Counted from the stretch's first letter, positions 1-9,626 are shown. The stretch is DNA of 64,000 nt from Glaciimonas immobilis (GCF_011947285.1 NZ_JAAOZT010000001.1:1-64000); one strand, 5' to 3'. The notes: generated from the sequence alone by a model not told the origin. Numbers and translations are program-made.

Positions 1-34
1 TGCAACCAGTGTGAAAGTAGGTCATCGTCAGGCT
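1..34 (+). rRNA. rrf: 5S rRNA, 3' end only
   Basis: The first bases match the conserved 3' end of betaproteobacterial 5S rRNA, with the segment GTGAAAGTAGGTCATCGTCA followed by GGC. A strong intrinsic terminator follows within ten bases, as expected for the end of an rRNA operon. The rest of the operon lies left of the window. The exact mature 3' end is approximate. Confidence 0.85.
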
Positions 35-41
35 CTTATTA

Positions 42-75
42 AAAAACCCTCCCGGAGTAATCCAGGAGGGTTTTT
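42..75 (+). terminator. Intrinsic terminator of the rRNA operon
   Basis: An 11-bp perfect inverted repeat (AAAAACCCTCC at 42-52 and GGAGGGTTTTT at 65-75) flanks a 12-nt loop, and the right arm ends in a T run. It lies directly after the 5S rRNA end and should stop rRNA transcription. The A/T-rich arms would also let it work in reverse. Confidence 0.85.
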
Positions 76-341
76 GCTTTGCCGGTACGCTTTGCGCTAT
101 GGCATGCTTCATAAGTAAATAAGCGTGCCCGCCGGACCGTCTGTCTCTAAAAATGCGCCGCAGAGGCGTCAATCGCAATCCCGGTTAAAGTAAAAGGCCG
201 CTAACCTGCGTGGGCTACGACCTTTCACGAATCTCCTTTATATGTGAAGCCCGATCATCCCGATCTTAGCAAAAGACTGACTTTTGCATTAAGACTGGCC
301 TTGAAATTATTTGGAGTATTCAAAAAGGCTGAGCTTTAGCC
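76..341. other. Non-coding gap between rRNA terminator and pagL
   Basis: This 266-bp stretch separates the rRNA operon terminator from the stop codon of the leftward pagL-like gene. I see no supported ORF, RNA gene or clear terminator in it. Confidence 0.5.
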
Positions 342-899
342 TTAAAAGTGGTAACCAACACGCACTATGGCAAAATTGGCACCGCTATTGGGCTTCTTAA
401 TGCCGCCGTTTGAAAAATGCTGCAGTCTCAAACCCAGATCAACGCCGTTGCTGAATACAAAGCCGGCACCTATATGGTCACCAAACTCAAATGCTGTAGA
501 AAAACGACGGCTGTTGTTATCGTATAAATGCGACATCACGTGAACGCCGATACCTGCCTCGGCATAGGCACCCTTTTTATCATCTTTTTGGAAGCGGAAT
601 ACAGGGGTGAAACCGATATCAGTGATCTTCTTTTGTTGCCCAGGAAAATTTAAATACTGATTTTCCCGAAATTCCGTCAGACTCAAGTCCCAATAACCGC
701 CAATATGCGTCCCGTTGGATTGCCACCATTTGGTGCCCCAATCCCATTGCGTTGCGGCGCGTACAAATTGACTCTTATTACCGGTGCCGACTTCTAATGA
801 AGCGGAGTCGGGGGTGTAGTCGATCGCATGGGCCGCCTGCATACCCGCTAATAAGCATCCGATTGTGAGGAGTTTAAAACCCATTCGTTTGTTTGACAT
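342..899 (-). CDS. pagL: PagL-like lipid A 3-O-deacylase (outer-membrane acyloxyacyl hydrolase)
   Basis: Predicted outer-membrane beta-barrel enzyme that removes the 3-O acyl chain of lipid A. The 185-residue product begins MSNKRMGFKLL and has a typical signal peptide ending AHA|IDY. The C-terminal strand ends in Phe, as outer-membrane barrels do. The PagL signature HFSNGGIKKPN holds the catalytic His161 and Ser163. Twelve residues after the Ser, where I recall Pseudomonas PagL having its catalytic Glu, this protein has Asn175. I chose the ATG at 899 because the signal peptide then starts normally; an in-frame start 20 codons upstream at 959 would put a Cys-rich stretch before it. It stands alone, convergent with the rRNA operon. 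Family call is firm; activity is inferred. Confidence 0.8.
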   Translation of the reverse strand: MSNKRMGFKLLTIGCLLAGMQAAHAIDYTPDSASLEVGTGNKSQFVRAATQWDWGTKWWQSNGTHIGGYWDLSLTEFRENQYLNFPGQQKKITDIGFTPVFRFQKDDKKGAYAEAGIGVHVMSHLYDNNSRRFSTAFEFGDHIGAGFVFSNGVDLGLRLQHFSNGGIKKPNSGANFAIVRVGYHF

Positions 900-959
900 A
901 GAAGACTTTCGACAAAAAAAGCAGGTAGGAAGTGTTAATGGACAATAATCAGCGGTCAA

Positions 960-1550
960 TTTATCTGCCGCAAGCTATCACGCATGGCTCTAAATAATAG
1001 ATTAAAAACCGTAAATTCTACCAAAATCGTAGTAATGGTGGCGTAAAAACACAATGATCAAAAATGTACCAGATTTTATGTGCCTTGATCCATTGTTACT
1101 TACCTTACCTCGCTTATTTAATCCCAACGAAAGCAATACAAGACAAGACAGTAAAGAAAATTTCATATATGCAAGGTTGATGTCAACTTATGGGTTATAA
1201 AGTTGGAGATGGGAATTTTATTATCTCGCGACGCCTCTGGGATCGCGTCCGGGGACGCGATACAAAGCTGCACCACTACCTAACGGTTTCAAAAACGCCC
1301 CAGCGAAATTAACCCGCTAGCTGGCACCGATCGGTAGTAACGCATCGTTGACCTTCTGATTGGCGTGGAGGAGGTTGCAGGATCCCAGCCATGGCCGCCG
1401 TCACGACGAGGGGCCATGGCTATACGACTTTTCACGGAAGATTTATGGCTAAATTTTTGACGAATCGCAGAAGAGAATTAAGTTGTGTTGAAGCTTAACG
1501 AAAAATCCACTCGCGGTTAGCACCAACACATTGACAACGTTGCACATTGA
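960..1550. other. Long intergenic region with two hairpins, no gene seen
   Basis: About 590 bp without a credible ORF. It contains two compact inverted repeats: ATCGCGTC/GACGCGAT at 1242-1261 around a CGGG tetraloop, and GCCATGGCC/GGCCATGGC at 1388-1420 around a 15-nt loop. Neither is followed by a T run, so they are not standard terminators. The left part should hold the pagL promoter. I cannot assign a function. Confidence 0.4.
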
Positions 1551-2849
1551 TTACCGCAGACGCAGCCTGTGCCGCGCCGCAAGCGTTGCAATCACACTCA
1601 ATATCGCACCAGCAATCACATAAAACGTCACCGCTAACTTGTTCCCCGTGGCTGCAATTAGCCATGTAATAGTCATGCCGGCAAAGCCGCCAAAAATCAT
1701 CACTGCGATGTTATAACAAAGCGACATCCCGGTACCGCGCGTCTGTACGGGGAAAATATCTGACAACAGCGCAGGCATAGAGGCGAAATACATCGTCATC
1801 AAAATACCGATGATGCCCTGAACCAATAGCAAATTTAAGAAGCTCGGGTTTACAGACAAGTAAGAAAATAAAGGGTAAGTCATCACCACAAACAGGATGC
1901 TACTTGCCAGCATAAACGGTGTTCTGCCATATTTGTCCGAAAGGTGGCCGACCAGCGGCGAAAAAAACATCATGATCGCTCCGGCAAGAATGGTCGCGCT
2001 AAACGAAGCGGCAGAGGTCATACCCAATTGTTTGACGGCATAGGTCGGCATGTAAATCACCAGATATACCGATACTGTTGCCATAATTACGCTGCCAGTT
2101 CCGATCAGCAGGCGTTCTTTATGAAAAGTCAGGATGTCGCGGAGCGGTGTAGCGGTGGCATTGGTCGCCGAAAATTCTGGCGACTCTTCAAGGTTTCTAC
2201 GGATGTAGTACCCGGCAGGACCGATCAGCAGGCCGAAAATAAACGGTAGGCGCCAACCCCATCCCTGTAACTGTTCGGGGGAAAGCTGCGAAGACAAAAC
2301 TGCACCAAAGCTAGCGGCCAGCAAAATGCTGAGTCCTTGGCTTGCCACTTGCCAACTAGAAAAGAAGCCGCGCCGATGCGGTGCATGTTCGACGAGAAAA
2401 GCCGTAGAACTACCGAATTCGCCGCCCGCAGAAAAGCCTTGAATCAAACGTGCTAATACAATTCCTGCGGGTGCCCAAAGGCCAATTGACGCGTACGTTG
2501 GCATGACAGCAATCATTAACGTACCGATCATCATCAGCAAAATGGAGAGTGTTAGCGCCGCCTTGCGTCCGACGCGGTCTGAGTAGGCACCCAATATCAC
2601 CGCCCCCAGCGGACGCATAAAGAAAGATACGCCAAATGTCGCAAACGTGATCAGCAACGACACCGTCTGGTTTTCTGTGGGGAAAAACAACTTGGCAATG
2701 GTGACGGCAAAGGCGCTATAAATCAGCACATCGAACCATTCCAGCGCGTTCCCAATAGAGGACGAAATAACGGCGCGCCAGGTTTGGGGATGATGGTCGG
2801 GTAGGATCGACACCGGGCTGGCTTCGGGACTGACTTCTTGTATGATCAT
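1551..2849 (-). CDS. MFS transporter, metabolite:H+ symporter (MHS/ProP-like) type
   Basis: Inner-membrane secondary transporter of 432 residues with about 12 predicted membrane segments. The loop after TM2 holds GAYSDRVGRKAAL, the major facilitator signature. The stretch RLIQGFSAGGEFGSSTAF around TM4 is typical of the metabolite:H+ symporter branch, which includes ProP, citrate and 2-oxoglutarate carriers. The start at 2849 is backed by a strong GGAGG ribosome-binding site (AAAGGAGGTTCTAT before ATG). It runs divergently from argE, but that does not fix a substrate; an organic acid or compatible solute is the usual cargo of this branch. Confidence 0.82.
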   Translation of the reverse strand: MIIQEVSPEASPVSILPDHHPQTWRAVISSSIGNALEWFDVLIYSAFAVTIAKLFFPTENQTVSLLITFATFGVSFFMRPLGAVILGAYSDRVGRKAALTLSILLMMIGTLMIAVMPTYASIGLWAPAGIVLARLIQGFSAGGEFGSSTAFLVEHAPHRRGFFSSWQVASQGLSILLAASFGAVLSSQLSPEQLQGWGWRLPFIFGLLIGPAGYYIRRNLEESPEFSATNATATPLRDILTFHKERLLIGTGSVIMATVSVYLVIYMPTYAVKQLGMTSAASFSATILAGAIMMFFSPLVGHLSDKYGRTPFMLASSILFVVMTYPLFSYLSVNPSFLNLLLVQGIIGILMTMYFASMPALLSDIFPVQTRGTGMSLCYNIAVMIFGGFAGMTITWLIAATGNKLAVTFYVIAGAILSVIATLAARHRLRLR

Positions 2850-3113
2850 ATAGAACCTCCTTTGACGCGCTTGCTATTATGGATGCGATTTTATGTAAAT
2901 ATTATTTATATCGCCGCTTAGATCACCAGCTTCCGTATTGGCTTGGGCAAAACCTTCCAAACAAAGGTAAGATTCTGATTGGTATAACGCATATGCATCG
3001 TCGAAGATAGTAAACCAGTTTGATTGAAGCGGCATATAAATCGCTAGGATTATGCCGGCTCAGGCCACCGCTAACGAATATCTTGCACCTCAGCGAACAC
3101 CAAAAAGGAACCC

Positions 3114-4313
3114 ATGAATAGCACCGTACCAAGCCCAGCATCGCTTCATCCATCGCCCGAAATTATCACCATGATCGAGCGCCTTATCGCGTTTCCTACC
3201 GTCTCCCGCGACTCAAACCTGGGCTTGATCGAATGGACCCGAGACTATCTGGCCGGGCTGGGCGTGACATCAAGGTTGACCTATGACGCGAGCGGAAAGA
3301 AGGCAAATCTCTTTGCTACCTTGGGACAGGGGAAGAAACCGGGACTGATTCTTTCCGGCCATACCGATGTTGTGCCGGTGGAAGGCCAAGCCTGGGATAC
3401 CGATCCCTTTAAGGCGACGATCAAGGATGGATTGTTGTATGGACGCGGTTCAGCGGACATGAAAGGCTATATCGCCACTGCCCTGGCTATGGCACCGAAA
3501 TTCCTGGCAGCTGACATGGATGCGCCGTTGCATTTTGCGTTGTCGTACGATGAAGAAGTTGGCTGCATCGGGGTGCAAGGACTCATCAAGGATTTACAGG
3601 AACTGGGCTTGACCCCGGCCGGTTGCATCGTTGGCGAGCCAACTTCAATGCAACCGATTATTGCGCACAAAGGCACCAACCGTTTTCGCTGCTGTATTAC
3701 CGGCCGTGAAGCGCATTCTAGCTACACCACTCTGGGTGTGAACGCGATTGAATATGCCGCACGCATCATCGTGTACATCCGGCAGATGGCCGATCGCTTC
3801 GCACAACTTGAAACGCGCGACTACGGATTTACCGTCCCCTACACCACCATGCAGACCGGTTTAATTCACGGTGGTCTGGCGTCCAATATCGTGCCTAAAG
3901 AATGTGTCTTCGATTTTGAAGCGCGCACCATGCCGGGCGTTGATGCAGGGGTGCTGTATCAGGAGGTGCAGGATTTTGCGGCCAAATTACTACCAGAAAT
4001 GCAACTGGTTGAGCCGAACGCTAAGATCGCCTTTGAATGGCTGGCATCGGCACCGGGTCTGAATACCAAAGAGCATGACGCCATCGTCCAGTTGGCGGCT
4101 TCGCTATCGCGCAATAAGACCACAGGGGCGGTATCGTATGGCACGGAGGCTGGCCTGTTTCAACGGGCAGGCATTCCGACTGTCGTATGCGGTCCCGGCA
4201 ATATTGAACAAGCGCATCGCCCGAACGAATTCGTTGCGCTGGAACAGATCGCCCAATGCGAAGCCTTTATGATGCGTCTGTTAGATCCGGTCATTTCCCT
4301 TTCGCAGAAATAG
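3114..4313 (+). CDS. argE: Acetylornithine deacetylase (M20 family)
   Basis: Cytoplasmic zinc hydrolase that converts N-acetylornithine to ornithine in arginine synthesis. The 399-residue length is usual for ArgE. Metal-binding motifs of the M20 family are visible: HTDVVPVEG (His83, Asp85), GRGSADMKG (Asp115), the catalytic pair Glu147-Glu148 in YDEEVGCIG, Glu175 in VGEP, and His368 near the C-terminus. AAGGA precedes the ATG at 3114 by a normal distance. argC lies 29 kb away at 33.8 kb, so the arginine genes are dispersed. Close M20 relatives such as DapE differ in motif context, and the ArgE reading is favoured. Confidence 0.88.
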   Translation: MNSTVPSPASLHPSPEIITMIERLIAFPTVSRDSNLGLIEWTRDYLAGLGVTSRLTYDASGKKANLFATLGQGKKPGLILSGHTDVVPVEGQAWDTDPFKATIKDGLLYGRGSADMKGYIATALAMAPKFLAADMDAPLHFALSYDEEVGCIGVQGLIKDLQELGLTPAGCIVGEPTSMQPIIAHKGTNRFRCCITGREAHSSYTTLGVNAIEYAARIIVYIRQMADRFAQLETRDYGFTVPYTTMQTGLIHGGLASNIVPKECVFDFEARTMPGVDAGVLYQEVQDFAAKLLPEMQLVEPNAKIAFEWLASAPGLNTKEHDAIVQLAASLSRNKTTGAVSYGTEAGLFQRAGIPTVVCGPGNIEQAHRPNEFVALEQIAQCEAFMMRLLDPVISLSQK

Positions 4314-4368
4314 TCTGAGGGATCCAAACTAAATTGACACCAATCTTTTTATACGTAACCAGACGATC

Positions 4369-6450
4369 ATGACTACAACTATTGTTCGCGCAGCCTGTCC
4401 ACACGATTGTCCCGACACTTGTGCCATGTTGGTCACAGTTACAGACGGCGTGGCGACCGAGGTGCGGGGCGATCCCGATCATCCGACGACAGCTGGCGTG
4501 CTCTGTACCAAAGTGTCACGCTACACAGAGCGCACTTATCACAAAGACCGCTTGCTATATCCCATGAAGCGAATTGGTGCCAAGGGTGAAGGTAAATTCG
4601 CCCGCATCAGTTGGGATGAGGCGATAGAAACGATAGCGACTCGCCTGGGTGCGATAGCAGATAAAGATCCGCTCGCGATCTTGCCATACAGTTACGCGGG
4701 CACGATGGGACTGGTGCAAAGCGAATCAATGTCGATGCGTTTCTTTAACCGGATTGGTGCCTCCTTACTGGATCGCACTATCTGCTCGTCCGCTGGAGGC
4801 GCAGGCTATAAGTATACTATCGGCGCCCGCATAGGAACCGACACCGAACAATTCCAGAATGCCAAATTGATCCTGATTTGGGGCGGCAATCCGATTGCTT
4901 CCAATCTGCATTTGTGGATGCGTGTGCAGGCAGCAAAACGCAACGGTGCAAAACTGATTGCGATCGATCCTTATCGTTCGCTGACGGCAGAAAAATGTCA
5001 TCAACATATTGCTTTGCTGCCGGGCACCGATGCCGCATTGGCGTTAGGCATGATGCATGTGTTGATAGCGGAGAGCCTGCTGGACCAGGATTACATCACA
5101 CAACACACGCTTGGATTTGACGCGCTGCAAGCCCGCGCGTTAGAGTGGCCACCAGAGCGCGTTGCTGAGGTGTGTGGCATAAGCGCGCAAGAAGTCATTC
5201 AGTTAGCGCGCGATTACGGTACGGCTGCGCTCGCCGGTGACGGTGTCGCGATCCGGGTTAATTATGGCCTGCAACGGGTGCATGGCGGTGGTATGGCGGT
5301 ACGGAATATCACTTGTCTGCCGGCATTGGTCGGGGCTTGGCGGCACGCGGCTGGCGGGGTCCAGTTATCGACATCGGATAGCTTTCCTAAAAACAGTCAG
5401 GCCCTGCAACGACCAGATCTTTTGACACGCCAAAAGAAGCCATCACGGTTGATTAACATGAGCACCATCGGCGCAGATTTACTGCGGGAGTCATCGGTTG
5501 ATTTCGGCTCTAAAATTGAAGCGCTGATAGTTTATAACGCAAATCCCGTAGCGGTTGCGCCGCAATCGAGCGCAGTTGCAGCAGGCTTTGCCCGTGAAGA
5601 TTTGTTTACTGTAGTGCTCGAACATTTTCAGACAGATACTGCCGATTTTGCCGATATATTATTGCCCGCCACGACGCAACTTGAGCACTCGGACGTGCAT
5701 TCTGCGTACGGTCATTTGTACATGCTCGCCAACAATCCGGCCATCGCGCCGTTGGGCGAAGCGAAGCCGAATACCGAGATATTTCGGTTGTTGGCAGCGC
5801 GGATGGGATTCGATGAAGATTGTTTTAAGGAGAGCGACGATGCGATCGCCGCACAGGCTTTTGACAGTAGTCATCCGCGCGCAATCCATTTCGATTGGGA
5901 CGCACTGAAGCAGAAGGGCTGGCAAAAACTAATCATGCCCGATGCACCCTTTGCGCATGGCGGATTCATGACGCCATCAGGTAAATGTGAGTTCTTTAGT
6001 GCCAGCATGCAAGCCGACGGACTGGACCCGTTGCCGACGTACATTCCACCGTACGAATCGGTCGCCAGCAACCCTTTGCTGGCGATCAAATATCCTCTGG
6101 CGATGATATCCCCGCCTGCACGTAATTTTCTCAATTCAAGCTTTGTAAATGTACAAAGTCTGCGCGATACCGAGGGCGAGCCGCATCTGGATATGCATCC
6201 TTCCGATGCCGCGCAGCGAGGCATTACTAGCGGTGCTGCGGTGCGGATTTTTAATGATCGCGGCACGTTGACGGCCAAGGTTCGCGTTACTGACAAAGCG
6301 CGACCGGGATTGGTGGTCGGACTATCTATCTGGTGGAAAAAATTTGCCTCCGATGGAAAAAATGCGAATGAGGTCACCAGCCAGCGCCTGACGGATATGG
6401 GACGGGCACCCACATTTTATGACGTGTTAGTCGAGGTTGAGTCAATGTGA
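4369..6450 (+). CDS. Molybdopterin-dependent oxidoreductase (DMSO reductase superfamily), cytoplasmic
   Basis: A 693-residue member of the molybdopterin oxidoreductase superfamily. The N-terminus carries a [4Fe-4S] motif, CPHDCPDTC followed by a fourth Cys (Cys10, Cys14, Cys18, Cys46). The central part binds two molybdopterin guanine dinucleotides (WGGNPIASN and NPVAVAPQ segments), and a molybdopterin-dinucleotide-binding domain forms the C-terminus. There is no Tat signal and no membrane segment, so it should be cytoplasmic. Cys139 in DRTICSSAGG lies where the metal ligand is often found, with Ser140 beside it. No electron-transfer or chaperone subunit is adjacent. Substrate unknown; annotations as formate dehydrogenase or biotin sulfoxide reductase would be guesses. 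Confidence 0.82.
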   Translation: MTTTIVRAACPHDCPDTCAMLVTVTDGVATEVRGDPDHPTTAGVLCTKVSRYTERTYHKDRLLYPMKRIGAKGEGKFARISWDEAIETIATRLGAIADKDPLAILPYSYAGTMGLVQSESMSMRFFNRIGASLLDRTICSSAGGAGYKYTIGARIGTDTEQFQNAKLILIWGGNPIASNLHLWMRVQAAKRNGAKLIAIDPYRSLTAEKCHQHIALLPGTDAALALGMMHVLIAESLLDQDYITQHTLGFDALQARALEWPPERVAEVCGISAQEVIQLARDYGTAALAGDGVAIRVNYGLQRVHGGGMAVRNITCLPALVGAWRHAAGGVQLSTSDSFPKNSQALQRPDLLTRQKKPSRLINMSTIGADLLRESSVDFGSKIEALIVYNANPVAVAPQSSAVAAGFAREDLFTVVLEHFQTDTADFADILLPATTQLEHSDVHSAYGHLYMLANNPAIAPLGEAKPNTEIFRLLAARMGFDEDCFKESDDAIAAQAFDSSHPRAIHFDWDALKQKGWQKLIMPDAPFAHGGFMTPSGKCEFFSASMQADGLDPLPTYIPPYESVASNPLLAIKYPLAMISPPARNFLNSSFVNVQSLRDTEGEPHLDMHPSDAAQRGITSGAAVRIFNDRGTLTAKVRVTDKARPGLVVGLSIWWKKFASDGKNANEVTSQRLTDMGRAPTFYDVLVEVESM

Positions 6451-6471
6451 CAGGACCCGGGGAGCGCGCAC

Positions 6472-7635
6472 ATGGTCACGATCCAGCCAGGAAAGTTATC
6501 GATCATTGGTGTGAACGCGTTATTTCTAACGTTCTTTGCATCCCTGATAGGCGGTTGCGCGCAGTTGGATTATTACGCGCAAGCCGTGCGCGGAGAGTTC
6601 TCATTGCTGGCCGATGCACGTCCAATTCCTGTATGGCTGAGCGATCCGTCTACCAGTGAAAAACTGAAGGGGCAACTGCGCACGGTGCAGGAAATTCGGC
6701 AATTCGCCGTAACGCAGTTGCGCTTGCCCGACAACCAAAGTTATCGTAATTATGTTCAGTTGCAACGCAAGTTTGTGTTGTGGAATGTGGTGGCGACCCC
6801 GGCCTTATCGTTGAAGCCAAAACAATGGTGCTTTCCCATTGCGGGCTGTGTGTCCTATCGCGGTTATTATAACCAGCAAAGCGCCCAGCAATATGGTGCG
6901 CAACTTCGCAGCGAGGGCTACGATGTACAAGTACTCGGTGTACCCGCCTACTCTACTTTAGGTTGGTTCAACGATCCGGTCATATCTACATTTATACGTT
7001 ATCCGGATGCCGAGTTGGCACGCATCATTTTTCATGAGCTTTCGCATCAGCTGCTATATGTGAAAGACGATACCGACTTCAACGAGGCATTTGCTACCAC
7101 CGTTGAAGAAGAAGGGACAGAAAAATGGCTGGAAGTCCACGGTAACGACGATAGACGACGTGCTTATCAGGAATTCGAAGAACGAAAAACAGATTTCCTG
7201 GCGCTGCTTCTAACCCATCGGCAGCAATTGCAGGACAACTACGCCAGCGGATTAAGTAACCGGGAAAAATTGCGAAAAAAGGCCCTGATATTTACAGCGC
7301 TTCAGGATAGCTATCAAACCTTAAAAAAGCAGTGGGGCGGCTTTGGCGGCTATGACCGCTGGTTTGCCGAGCCACTCTCGAACGCGCATCTGGCCTTGGT
7401 AGGGACTTATTATGATCTCGAACCGGGATTCCGCGCATTGCTCGCGCAGCAAAAAAACTTCCAGCAATTTTATATCGCCGTCGCCCGGCTGGCAAAATTG
7501 CCCAAGAAAGAACGCCATCGGCAGCTGTTCGCCCTGGCTGCAGGAGCATCGCCAAACCTTAAGGCGGCGCGGCCATTGACCTTGCATCGCGAGGTCGACA
7601 CAGATTTCCCTCGGGAAACTTATGTTGCACCTTAA
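6472..7635 (+). CDS. Putative zinc aminopeptidase lipoprotein (HEXXH, Aminopep family)
   Basis: A 387-residue protein of the family annotated as putative aminopeptidase. It has an N-terminal membrane-targeting segment ending SLIGGC, which looks like a lipobox with Cys29 as the lipidation site. The zinc motif HELSH (His188, Glu189, His192) is followed by NEAFATTVEEEG, in which Glu205 would be the third zinc ligand, as in gluzincins. The ATG at 6472 lies 21 bp after the molybdopterin oxidoreductase stop and is preceded by GGGGAG, so the two may be co-transcribed. The functional link between them is unclear. Confidence 0.78.
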   Translation: MVTIQPGKLSIIGVNALFLTFFASLIGGCAQLDYYAQAVRGEFSLLADARPIPVWLSDPSTSEKLKGQLRTVQEIRQFAVTQLRLPDNQSYRNYVQLQRKFVLWNVVATPALSLKPKQWCFPIAGCVSYRGYYNQQSAQQYGAQLRSEGYDVQVLGVPAYSTLGWFNDPVISTFIRYPDAELARIIFHELSHQLLYVKDDTDFNEAFATTVEEEGTEKWLEVHGNDDRRRAYQEFEERKTDFLALLLTHRQQLQDNYASGLSNREKLRKKALIFTALQDSYQTLKKQWGGFGGYDRWFAEPLSNAHLALVGTYYDLEPGFRALLAQQKNFQQFYIAVARLAKLPKKERHRQLFALAAGASPNLKAARPLTLHREVDTDFPRETYVAP

Positions 7636-7934
7636 CACTCTATGATGTCGAAGAGTTACTCGAATATGCGTCAAAATGCTTGCAAGTAGGTGCTATGCCC
7701 GCTAGCATCACTACAGAATAAAACAATCGTGCTTTTTTATAAAAGGCAGCCGCTCCTGCACGTTCCTCTTTTATTTGGTACTCATTTAGTACAGATTGTC
7801 TGTTTTTGTAATCACTTTTATGTTTCATGAATACAAATACTTGAGTTCGGTAGAACTAGAGAGTCGGTCTACCAGATAGTAAGACGAATCTTTTCCAAGA
7901 GTGCATTAATAACAACGAGAGACTAAGATAGACC
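7636..7934. other. Intergenic region upstream of fadD
   Basis: A 299-bp A/T-rich gap. A small leftward ORF inside it has no recognisable protein features. The fadD promoter should lie here, but I cannot point to convincing -35 and -10 boxes or an operator. Confidence 0.4.
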
Positions 7935-9626
7935 ATGGATAAATTTTGGCTTAAATCGTATCCCGAAGGCGTTCCCGCCGAGATTGATTACACCCAGTTT
8001 CGCTCACTTGTGCATTTGCTGGAAGACGCGTTCCAAAAATATGCGTCGCGCAAAGCCTATGTCTGTATGGATAAATTTTTGACTTATGCCGAAGTCGATA
8101 ACATGTCCAAAAAGGTTGCAGCGTGGTTGCAAAGCAGGGGCATGCAAAAGGGCGCGCGCGTTGCCATTATGATGCCCAACATTCTGCAATATCCGGTCGT
8201 CATTGCTGCCGTTCTACGGGCCGGATATACGGTGGTTAATGTTAATCCTTTGTATACCCCGCGTGAACTGGAGCATCAGTTAAACGACTCCGGTGCCGAG
8301 GCGATCTTTGTTCTGGAAAATTTCGCTACAACCTTGCAGCAAGTGCTAAGAAACACCAAGGTAAAGCATGTTGTCGTCGCCACCATGGGTGACCTGATGG
8401 GAGCCAAAGGTTTGATCGTGAATCTGGTGGTGCGGCATGTGAAAAAAATGGTGCCGGCATTTTCACTCCCGGGCAGTACACCGTTTAAGCGCATGCTCTC
8501 GGAATCGTCATTAATGACACTAAAGCCGATTAAGACGACGCTCAACGACGTGGCTTTTCTGCAATACACCGGCGGGACGACCGGGGTATCGAAGGGCGCG
8601 ACGCTATCGCACAAAAACGTCATTGCCAACGTCTTACAAGCTGAAGCCTGGTTATCGCCAGCAATGGAAAGCGGCACCGACGCAGAGCAGCTGGTGTTTG
8701 TTTGTGCCTTGCCTCTGTATCATATCTTTGCATTGACTACGTGCTGCCTGTTCGGTACACGTGAAGGTGCGCTCAATCTGCTGATACCTAATCCGCGCGA
8801 CATTCCCGGTCTGATCAAGGAACTGGCAAAGTACAAAATTAACACGTTCCCTGCCGTCAATACGCTCTACAACGCGTTGGTGAATAATCCTGAATTTTGC
8901 AAGCTGGATTTCTCCACTTATCGGGTCTGTGTTGGCGGCGGCATGGCGGTACAGAAAGCCGTTGCAGACAAGTGGATGGCAGTCACCGGTTGCCCGATTG
9001 TCGAAGGTTACGGACTATCCGAAACCTCTCCGATCGCCTCTGCCAATCCTGCCACTATTACCGCCTATAACGGCACTATCGGTCTGCCTTTACCGTCGAC
9101 AGAAATGGTGATTCTGGATGACGCTGGTAACCCGGTTGCGTTAGGCCAACCCGGTGAAATAGCCATCCGCGGACCGCAAGTAATGGCCGGATACTGGAAC
9201 CGTCCCGATGAAACCGCGATGGTCATGACAGCGGATGGATTCTTTAAATCCGGAGATATCGGCATAATGGACGAGCAAGGTTATACCAAGATTGTAGATC
9301 GCAAAAAAGACATGATCCTGGTCTCTGGATTCAATGTATATCCGAACGAAGTGGAAGGTGTGATAGCCGAGCATCCCGGCGTGCTTGAATGTGCCTGTAT
9401 CGGTGTGCCGGACGAACACGCTGGCGAAGCTGTCAAGATTTTTGTGGTGCGTAAGGATCCTGCGTTGACAGCCGAGCAATTGATGGGTTACTGCCGCGAA
9501 CAATTGACTGGCTACAAGCGACCTAAATATATTGAGTTCCGCACAGAGCTGCCGAAGACCAACGTAGGTAAGATTCTGCGCCGTGAATTGCGAGATGAAA
9601 AAGTAGAGCAAAAGCAAGTCGCTTGA
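7935..9626 (+). CDS. fadD: Long-chain fatty acid-CoA ligase
   Basis: Acyl-activating enzyme of 563 residues that joins long-chain fatty acids to CoA with ATP for beta-oxidation or lipid reuse, at the inner face of the membrane. The AMP-binding P-loop YTGGTTGVSKGA is at 211-222. The motif GYGLSETSP and the hinge region GDIGIMDEQGYTKIVDRKKD follow, and the catalytic Lys lies in PKTNVGKILRREL near the C-terminus. Length and N-terminus (MDKFWLKSYP) match proteobacterial FadD. It is a single gene ending at a bidirectional terminator. The ribosome-binding site is weak. Confidence 0.92.
   Translation: MDKFWLKSYPEGVPAEIDYTQFRSLVHLLEDAFQKYASRKAYVCMDKFLTYAEVDNMSKKVAAWLQSRGMQKGARVAIMMPNILQYPVVIAAVLRAGYTVVNVNPLYTPRELEHQLNDSGAEAIFVLENFATTLQQVLRNTKVKHVVVATMGDLMGAKGLIVNLVVRHVKKMVPAFSLPGSTPFKRMLSESSLMTLKPIKTTLNDVAFLQYTGGTTGVSKGATLSHKNVIANVLQAEAWLSPAMESGTDAEQLVFVCALPLYHIFALTTCCLFGTREGALNLLIPNPRDIPGLIKELAKYKINTFPAVNTLYNALVNNPEFCKLDFSTYRVCVGGGMAVQKAVADKWMAVTGCPIVEGYGLSETSPIASANPATITAYNGTIGLPLPSTEMVILDDAGNPVALGQPGEIAIRGPQVMAGYWNRPDETAMVMTADGFFKSGDIGIMDEQGYTKIVDRKKDMILVSGFNVYPNEVEGVIAEHPGVLECACIGVPDEHAGEAVKIFVVRKDPALTAEQLMGYCREQLTGYKRPKYIEFRTELPKTNVGKILRRELRDEKVEQKQVA

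Noticed and set aside
5871-6413. 180-codon ORF on the minus strand
   Set aside because: It lies wholly inside the molybdopterin oxidoreductase gene on the other strand and shows no family motif; the plus-strand reading is complete and conserved.
7640-7828. 62-codon minus-strand ORF before fadD
   Set aside because: No family features or ribosome-binding site; probably chance in an A/T-rich gap.
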